This document shows positions 59,038 through 64,000 of a DNA stretch of 64,000 nt, one piece after another (the stretch's first letter is position 1; every line of letters starts with the position of its first letter). The DNA lies in assembly GCA_031280615.1 (NCBI GenBank), contig JAITGO010000002.1, positions 1 to 64,000 of the forward strand, written 5' to 3'. A program made the translations under genes and the position numbers. The DNA is from Desulfobulbus sp. Lineage in GTDB: Bacteria > Desulfobacterota > Desulfobulbia > Desulfobulbales > Desulfobulbaceae. The notes under the pieces are model-generated. The model had not been told where the DNA came from, made no database searches, and saw nothing but the letters and a program-made list of their open reading frames with translations.

Positions 59038-60387
59038 TTGAATAAAAAAATTTTTTCAGCCTTCATGTTAACGTGCTTGCTCGATGCATCAGGAGCAAGC
59101 CTGTCCGGTGCGGCGGAGAGTGTCGCTGTCACCCCTCAACCCGCCGAAGCACCTTCCGAAGCCAAGGCAAAAACCATTGCCGAGTTGGCGGCCCGCTACG
59201 ATTCAACCCCATGCATGGATTGTCATATGGATGTATATGACGCCTGGGAGAAATCACTGCATGCTCGATCGATCTTCGGGCCTGAGAAGGTGGGCAGGAC
59301 CGCGGCAACCTTTAAAACAACCATCGAAAACGGCCTAAAGGAATGGCCCTACTCGGGTGTAAAAAAGCCCGAGGATGTGCAAGTCAAGCATCTGATGATA
59401 TGTGCCAAATGCCATCTTCCCCAGTTGCAGGAAGCCGAAGACAGCGTTGCCCAGGAACTTGTCAAAAACATTTATGCCTATGTCGACAATCCGGATGACT
59501 TGGAAGCGAAAAAGGTCTTGGAGTCCTTGAACATTGGCTGCATGGTGTGCCATAACCGCAACGCGATCGTCCACAAGTGGACGGATGGCCCTCCGCAAAA
59601 AGACGCTGTCTATGGCACCAAGGATGATGTCCATTTGGACGACAAGCATCCCTTCTTGAAAAAAAGCAAAATCATGAAAGAATCCATCCAATGCGGACAA
59701 TGCCATGGTTTGGGGCCGAATTTCGAACTCGAAAACCCCACCCAATGCGCCACATTGTACGGCTCGCATCTTTTTGCCTACATTCCCGATGGCGGCCAGG
59801 AAACATGCATGGAATGCCATATGGAAAAAAGCGGGCTCGGCCACAACATCCAAAGCTATCGTGCGCCGGAAATGGTGAAGATGGCGCTGGATGTCCAGGT
59901 CGAAGCAAAGGCGTATCAATGGCGCGACGTGGCAACGACCACACCGGCGGCGCACGTCATCGTCGAACTGACCAATAAAGCCGGGCATGCCATCCCGGAT
60001 GGCTGACCGACCCCCAACCGGGTGGCACTGTATGTGACCGCGAAAACGAAGGAAGGAAAGGAATTTTATTCAGCAGAAAAAATCTTCATGCCGATCCCGC
60101 AGCAAATGGGCCGGGGCGACAAGATGGGGCGAGGGCCGTACGAGAAAAGCGGATTGGTGCGTGATACCAGCATTCCTCCCCGTCGGACATTGAAAGAGGA
60201 ATTTTCCATACCGGTCTATACCGAAGAGAAAAAAGACGGGAAAACCGTGCGAAACATTATTGCCAACGATTTTGTCGTCGATGTCGAAGTGTGGTATCTG
60301 CCTTACGGCAAGAAAGACGATCCCGGCAATGCGCAAAAATGGTTTGCCACCTCCAAACCGCTACGTATCGAGGCGGGCGGCAAATAG
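59038..60387 (+). CDS. Pentahaem cytochrome c with in-frame TGA at codon 323 (candidate selenoprotein)
   Basis: A single 449-codon reading frame if the TGA at 60004-60006 is read. It starts with TTG behind AAGGAGGAGG and a signal peptide (1-26). Five CxxCH motifs lie at residues 59-63, 122-126, 168-172, 219-223 and 257-261. A C-terminal beta-rich domain starts at VIVELTNKAGHAIPDG; the TGA follows directly, then PTPNRVALYVTAKTKEGKEF. The frame stays open for 126 codons with normal composition up to TAG at 60387. Truncation at the TGA would cut the domain in its second strand. Either UGA encodes selenocysteine or the gene carries a nonsense mutation. Confidence 0.85.
60004..60006 (+). other. 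In-frame TGA, possible selenocysteine codon
   Basis: Codon 323 of the pentahaem cytochrome, flanked by GHAIPDG and PTPNRV. It is one base away from the Cys codons TGC and TGT. It is the only in-frame stop between 59038 and 60385. Confidence 0.6.
60022..60041 (+). promoter_or_regulatory. SECIS-like stem-loop downstream of the in-frame TGA
   Basis: Stem 60022-60028 with 60034-60041: seven pairs (one G-T) with one bulged A at 60037, and a 5-nt apical loop TGTAT with G in position 2. The loop starts 22 nt after the TGA, inside the distance range of bacterial SECIS elements. Structure by eye only; energy was not computed. Confidence 0.4.
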
Positions 60388-60505
60388 GATGGCACTTCGG
60401 GTGCATCCCGTGATGGCGCCGGGCGTTCGCTTGCCGGTGAATGCGCCCGGTCTTTTTAAAGAAGAAAATTATTGCCCGTTATATTTTTTATGATATAGTG
60501 AACAA

Positions 60506-60537
60506 ACCGAGCTTGGAAGTAAGGGCCCAAGCTCGGT
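60506..60537. repeat. Perfect 11-bp inverted repeat
   Basis: ACCGAGCTTGG (60506-60516) and CCAAGCTCGGT (60527-60537) with a 10-nt loop, 5 nt before a second hairpin. There is no U tract after it. It could be an mRNA 3' protector or a protein-binding site. Confidence 0.6.
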
Positions 60538-60542
60538 CGAAG

Positions 60543-60575
60543 CCCTCTGTCGAATTGCCTCGGCGGAGGGTTTTT
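60543..60575 (+). terminator. Terminator downstream of the cytochrome operon
   Basis: Stem CCCTCTG/CGGAGGG (one G-T pair) with a long loop, then TTTTT at 60571-60575. It lies about 155 nt after the pentahaem cytochrome stop. Confidence 0.65.
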
Positions 60576-60689
60576 GTTTGCCATGCCGGAAAAAGTTCGG
60601 GGCCGCTCTTCTTGCCTGCAATGGACTTCTCCCCTTCCCCCATAACGGCCTGCATCGTCCGCCTCCTCGGGCAAGGCCCATCCATCGCT

Positions 60690-61913
60690 CTATTTCCGGG
60701 CTTCGACGGACAGGCTGACGACGTAGTCGGCCATCTCTTCGCCCTTTGGCAAGGTCTCGGCGATCTGCTGATACAGAGGATCGTTCCATTCCTGCATCTT
60801 TCGCACATAGTCCGGTTTGGGAGTCAGGACGATGGCGCTAAAGCCGGCTTCTGCCAGCATGGCCCCGGTTTCCTCCGTCAACACCGCTCCGGCCACGCAG
60901 CCCACCAGGGCCGCCGCCAGGCTCCGGACGTTCTCCGGCAGGAGTTTGAGCAAGGCCAGATCCGAGACCGCCACCGTACCGCCCGGCTTGAGCACGCGAA
61001 AGATTTCGCGCCAGACCTGGGGTTTGTCCGGGGAAAGGTTGATGACGCAGTTGGACAGCACCACATCGACGCTGGCGTCAGCAACCGGCAGATGCTCAAT
61101 CTCGCCCAGACGGAACTCCACGTTGTCCAGGCCGGTACGCTGCCGGTAATGGGCGATATTGGCCCGGGCCTTGGCCAGCATTTCCGGGGTCATGTCCACA
61201 CCGATGACCCGCCCGGCGGCCTTGACCCTTTCGCCGGCCTGAAAGACGTCGAAGCCGCCTCCGCTGCCGAGATCGAGCACCACCTGCCCTTCCCGCAACG
61301 CCGCCATGGCCACGGGGTTGCCGCAGGAAAGGCCCATGTTGGCGCCTTCCGGCAGGTTGGCCAGGCTGGCCGCGTCATAGCCCACGGCCTGGGCCAGCCT
61401 GAGCGGGTCGAGATGGCCGCTGCGCGGGCTGGAGCAGCAGGAACGCTGTCCGGTGGCAATGGCCGCATAGCCGGTACGCACGGTTTCCCTGACCTGTTCG
61501 TTCGTTGTCTTTTTTTCCGATGTGTCCATCTTGATGTTCTCCAAGTTGACTTGAGTGTCTCCGCCGCCAGGCGGCAGGAATTCCGGCGCCACCTCGCTTG
61601 CCGCCCGGTATTTCCGGCATTGGCCCGGATCGCCCTGGCAACATTCGGCGGTCAGATAGGCGATGGCTGCCAGCATCAGGGGAATGTCGGCCTTGTAACG
61701 GGTGTTGCGGCCTTCCCGCTCCATGCCGGCGAGCCCGCTGTTGACGATGACTTTCAGGTGAAAGGAAAGATTGGTCTTGGGCATGGCCAGCATCCGGGCG
61801 ATTTCCCCGGCAACCAGGCCGGCCGGCGCGTGTTTGACCAAAAGCCGGAAGATGGCCAGTCGGGCCTCGGAACTCAGGACTTCAAAAATCGCAGTGGCGG
61901 TTTGGGTCTCCAT
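60690..61913 (-). CDS. ArsR-type repressor fused to arsenite S-adenosylmethyltransferase
   Basis: A 407-aa fusion. Residues ~4-100 are a winged-helix ArsR domain ([49 protein letters not shown]) with Cys91, Cys92 and Cys99 in [11 protein letters not shown], a likely As(III) site. Residues ~129-407 are an ArsM methyltransferase: SAM motif [14 protein letters not shown] (~211-224) and the three As-binding cysteines in GLSCGNP (197), [11 protein letters not shown] (289) and GCVAGA (339). No stop or start separates the two parts, although MDTSEKK at 129 resembles a normal ArsM start. ATG 61913 is preferred over 61931, which lies inside the operator. Confidence 0.9.
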   Translation of the reverse strand: METQTATAIFEVLSSEARLAIFRLLVKHAPAGLVAGEIARMLAMPKTNLSFHLKVIVNSGLAGMEREGRNTRYKADIPLMLAAIAYLTAECCQGDPGQCRKYRAASEVAPEFLPPGGGDTQVNLENIKMDTSEKKTTNEQVRETVRTGYAAIATGQRSCCSSPRSGHLDPLRLAQAVGYDAASLANLPEGANMGLSCGNPVAMAALREGQVVLDLGSGGGFDVFQAGERVKAAGRVIGVDMTPEMLAKARANIAHYRQRTGLDNVEFRLGEIEHLPVADASVDVVLSNCVINLSPDKPQVWREIFRVLKPGGTVAVSDLALLKLLPENVRSLAAALVGCVAGAVLTEETGAMLAEAGFSAIVLTPKPDYVRKMQEWNDPLYQQIAETLPKGEEMADYVVSLSVEARK

Positions 61914-61919
61914 CACCCA

Positions 61920-61948
61920 ATAGTTCAACATTTATTGAACCATGTCAA
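61920..61948 (-). promoter_or_regulatory. Promoter of the ArsR-ArsM fusion gene
   Basis: On the minus strand TTGACA (61948-61943), a 17-nt spacer and AACTAT (61925-61920). The predicted start coincides with the ATG at 61913, implying a leaderless mRNA; indeed no ribosome site precedes that ATG. Confidence 0.5.
61923..61940. promoter_or_regulatory. ArsR-type operator between the -35 and -10 boxes
   Basis: Perfect inverted repeat GTTCAA-N6-TTGAAC, the TTCAA/TTGAA pattern of ArsR-family sites. It fills the spacer and overlaps the -10 box of the fusion gene, so the protein probably represses itself until arsenite binds. Confidence 0.6.
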
Positions 61949-62100
61949 GATCGAGATCAAGCCAACGCCGGTATTCCCACATTGTCGGAGAGCACCGTGT
62001 CGACGGCCCGAATATCTGGAACCCCAATAAGACTCATTGACAGAAAAATCCGAAAGGATTAGCCTGCCACGGCATACTTTAACCCAAGGAGGTTTCCGCC

Positions 62101-62292
62101 ATGTTCTCCGGTATTTTTCAACCCATGCATCTTCTTGTCATCCTGGTCATCGTCATGATCATCTGGGGACCGGGCAAACTGCCCGAACTCGGGGAAGGCT
62201 TGGCCAAGAGCATCAAGGCCTTCAAGAAAACGATGAGCGACGATCCCGCGCCCACCGCCACCATCGAGCACCAGGAAGGCAAGAAAGACTGA
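62101..62292 (+). CDS. tatA: Sec-independent protein translocase TatA
   Basis: 63-aa pore-forming Tat component. A short N-terminus, one membrane helix (residues ~6-23, [20 protein letters not shown]), the hinge [20 protein letters not shown] and an acidic/polar tail match TatA/E. AAGGAGG lies 7 nt before the ATG. A weak promoter (TTGACA at 62037 with TAGCCT) may drive it. tatB and tatC are not in the window. Tat exports folded cofactor proteins such as periplasmic dehydrogenases. Confidence 0.93.
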   Translation: MFSGIFQPMHLLVILVIVMIIWGPGKLPELGEGLAKSIKAFKKTMSDDPAPTATIEHQEGKKD

Positions 62293-62311
62293 TCGTTTTT
62301 TTGCCGCCAAC

Positions 62312-62353
62312 ACGACAAAAGGCAGGGCCGCTTGGCCCTGCCTTTTGTCGTTT
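62312..62353 (+). terminator. Terminator after tatA
   Basis: An 18-bp near-perfect stem (ACGACAAAAGGCAGGGCC pairing with its complement) with a GCTT loop and TTT after it, 20 nt past the tatA stop. The longest hairpin stem seen in the window. Confidence 0.85.
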
Positions 62354-62465
62354 CCCCCCTTTGTCCAGTCTTCTTTGCCGGCGGAACATCCGTGCAGGCA
62401 CTGCCTGCAGGCTCAAGCCATCACGGCCTCCTCGCGCTCACCCCTTTCCATTTCCTTGAAATTTC

Positions 62466-64000
62466 CTACAAAACATCCAGGGAAAGCGTAAGCGCAGGCG
62501 CTTCGCCATCGGCCAGCGGTTCCGGCGGTCTGCTGCCGACCCGCTCCTTGGGAATTCGCTGCTGGCGCGCCAAAAGGGCGATTGCGGTTTCGGCGCGTTG
62601 TTGCGCCAATTGGCGCAGGGCCTCGTCGCTGGCCCGTTCCTGCTCGACCAGGCGGGTGTAAAGCTCTCCGGCGCGGAGCGTGGCTTGTTCGGGGCTCCTG
62701 CCGCCGGGGATCACCTTGTAGAGCTGGAGGCCGCCGATCATTTTCGCGGCCATGCCGGCTTCCTTGCGCGGGCTGTCCGTGGCCCATGCCGGCATCCTGG
62801 GTGTGATCGCCCCGGTCTCGATCTGGCTGTCCAACACGGCCAGGGCATCCTTGCCCGACCGCTTCACATACAGCTCTTCCAGGGCATCCTGGGTGTCGCC
62901 ATCCGAAAAATCGAGCAATTCCGGCGTACCGTCCGAACCGGGCTTAGTACCCAGGAGGGCGGCAACGGCCCGGCGGACGCTTCGCTCCCGCAACTCCAGG
63001 CCGTCGATTCCGGGGCTATAGCGCCCCTGGACGATCAGCTTGAGGTTCGGCCGCCGGTCAAGGGCCTCGGCCAGCTTGAGCAGTCGGTCCTGCTCGACGG
63101 GAGCCAAATCGCGGCTGCCGGGTGCGAAGGCCACGCTCTCGAACTGGTCCGCATTGCCTCCGAGCAGTCCCCCCAGGGCCATGAACGGCGCTGCCGCCGC
63201 CTTGGTGATCACATTGGTCAGCATCTTCCAGACCAACGCACCGAGGCTGAAATGCGGGTCGTTCAAGTCGCCGGTCACCGGCAGGCCGATATCGATCCGG
63301 CCATTGGCGTCCTTAAGCAGGGCGATCGCCAGATCAAGGGGCAGATTGCCCGCTTCGGGGGCTTCCACCTTGTCGCCCAAGAGCAGGTTGTCGATCACGA
63401 TCTTGTTGTTGCCGGTCATTTTGTAGTCCTGAAGCGTGTAGCCCAGATCGGCCGAAATCTTGCCGCTCTTGATCAACCGCCCGGCAAATTTGCCGGAATA
63501 CGGCGAGAGGTTTTTCATCTCCAGGTTGCGAAAAACCAGGTTCAAATCCGAAGCCTTGGCAAAATCGCTGGGCCTGAGCACGCCGCTGATTTTTGCGGTT
63601 CCCAGCTCATCGACCCGCCCTTCCAGTTGCACCTTGGCCTGCTTTTCCGCAGCCGAAGCAAGCCCGACCACCGTGCCGCCGAGGTCGTGGATGCGGGTCT
63701 TGAACTGGGGCAACAGGCTGAGATCGGCAAAAACCAGGTCGCCGGCCTCGACCCGGACCCGGTCGATGCGATAGCTCAACCCATCCTCATCCGGCGGCGA
63801 ACCGGCTTTTTTCGGAGCCGGGCGCGGCGCTTGGCGGGATTGGCCGGGTTGGTTGGCCGGCTGCTCCTTGATCACCTGGGCCAGATTGAGGCTCTTGTCC
63901 TTGTTGACGATGATGGAGCTCACCGGTTTGACGACGGTAATTTCCTGCGCCTCCAACCGATTGGGTTCCAAGGTCAACCGGCATTTCGGCACCTTGAGCG
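62466..64000 (-). CDS. DUF748 (AsmA-like) protein, C-terminal part (runs off the window)
   Basis: At least 511 residues of a large envelope protein; the N-terminus lies beyond 64000. The visible part has DUF748-type repeats: VKPVSSIIVNKDKSLNLAQV, YRIDRVRVEAGDLVFADLSL and LPLDLAIALLKDANGRIDIG followed by LPVTGDLNDPHFSLGALVWK. A Pro/Gln-rich linker lies at ~45-70. After a Gly/Ala-rich amphipathic segment comes an OmpA-like region (RLLKLAEALDRRPNLKLIVQ). The frame is open to the window edge; the GTG at 63992 is not the real start. It probably spans the periplasm or acts in envelope lipid handling (family-level inference). Confidence 0.85.
   Translation of the reverse strand, partial: LKVPKCRLTLEPNRLEAQEITVVKPVSSIIVNKDKSLNLAQVIKEQPANQPGQSRQAPRPAPKKAGSPPDEDGLSYRIDRVRVEAGDLVFADLSLLPQFKTRIHDLGGTVVGLASAAEKQAKVQLEGRVDELGTAKISGVLRPSDFAKASDLNLVFRNLEMKNLSPYSGKFAGRLIKSGKISADLGYTLQDYKMTGNNKIVIDNLLLGDKVEAPEAGNLPLDLAIALLKDANGRIDIGLPVTGDLNDPHFSLGALVWKMLTNVITKAAAAPFMALGGLLGGNADQFESVAFAPGSRDLAPVEQDRLLKLAEALDRRPNLKLIVQGRYSPGIDGLELRERSVRRAVAALLGTKPGSDGTPELLDFSDGDTQDALEELYVKRSGKDALAVLDSQIETGAITPRMPAWATDSPRKEAGMAAKMIGGLQLYKVIPGGRSPEQATLRAGELYTRLVEQERASDEALRQLAQQRAETAIALLARQQRIPKERVGSRPPEPLADGEAPALTLSLDVL

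Larger units (their letters stand above)
60388..60689. other. Intergenic region between convergent cytochrome and arsM genes
   Basis: About 300 bp with no gene. It holds the 11-bp inverted repeat (60506-60537) and the terminator (60543-60575), and an AT-rich patch at 60460-60500. Confidence 0.55.

Noticed and set aside
60007..60025. Small hairpin (CC-ACCC/GGGT-GG) right after the TGA as SECIS
   Set aside because: Its loop begins only 7 nt after the TGA, too close for a bacterial SECIS; the hairpin at 60022-60041 fits better.
60022..60387. Separate gene starting GTG at 60022
   Set aside because: It is in frame with the upstream cytochrome and encodes the rest of its C-terminal domain. No ribosome site precedes the GTG.

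Overview
The window comes from a GC-rich, sulfate-reducing deltaproteobacterium (Desulfobacterota), most likely a relative of Desulfobulbus/Desulfobulbaceae. The diagnostic block is a complete adenylylsulfate reductase (aprBA) followed on the same strand by its quinone-linked electron-transfer complex (qmoABC). Other genes that fit a strict anaerobe are the multihaem c-type cytochromes, the DUF224-type ETF:menaquinone oxidoreductase and the DVU0298-like protein. Organism assignment is inference from gene content; no 16S rRNA gene is present.

Layout. 1-677 (minus): start of tuf (EF-Tu) behind the tRNA array Thr(TGT)-Tyr-Gly-Thr(GGT). 742-8586 (minus): aprB-aprA, terminator, qmoA-qmoB-qmoC, terminator. 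8747-17535 (minus): ftsK, nusB and a riboflavin/FAD block (ribE, ribBA, ribH, and ribF further upstream), interleaved with two TPR proteins and a HEAT-like zinc-binding protein. 17896-20165: a tRNA-Leu(CAG) gene whose 3' end is repeated 1.5 kb downstream around a lone AAA/DUF4143 ATPase, followed by an IS200/IS605 remnant. 20166-25421: glgP, orn, a COG2509-type flavoprotein and ridA. 25736-34788 (plus): a short-chain fatty acid beta-oxidation locus (crotonase, thiolase, 3-hydroxyacyl-CoA dehydrogenase, thioesterase, acyl-CoA dehydrogenase, membrane FeS oxidoreductase, etfB, etfA). 34906-43823: a Tim44-like membrane protein, a rhomboid protease, hflK-hflC, a zinc-ribbon protein, citrate synthase, a DUF4139 protein, a PilZ protein and an unlisted 42-codon ORF. 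44080-48798: polA, an HPF/cold-shock fusion and hemH. 48790-54694 (minus): the cell-elongation operon mreB-mreC-mreD-mrdA-rodA. 54920-54995: tRNA-Ala(GGC). 55160-60387: an accessory-looking stretch with a four-gene phospholipase-like cassette and two multihaem cytochromes. 60690-64000: an ArsR-ArsM fusion, tatA and a partial DUF748 protein.

How the genes work together. Beta-oxidation yields electrons through acyl-CoA dehydrogenase and EtfAB to the membrane FeS oxidoreductase and menaquinone. QmoABC draws electrons from the quinone pool for AprBA, which reduces APS. The locus therefore holds both ends of a respiratory chain from fatty acids to sulfate.

Main point of interest: the pentahaem cytochrome at 59038-60387 is continuous except for one in-frame TGA (60004-60006). 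Coding potential continues for 126 codons, and a SECIS-like stem-loop lies at the expected distance downstream. It is a candidate selenocysteine-containing multihaem cytochrome; the alternative is a recent nonsense mutation. Second in interest are the ArsR-ArsM fusion, with an operator inside its own promoter and a probable leaderless start, and the tRNA-Leu attachment-site duplication.
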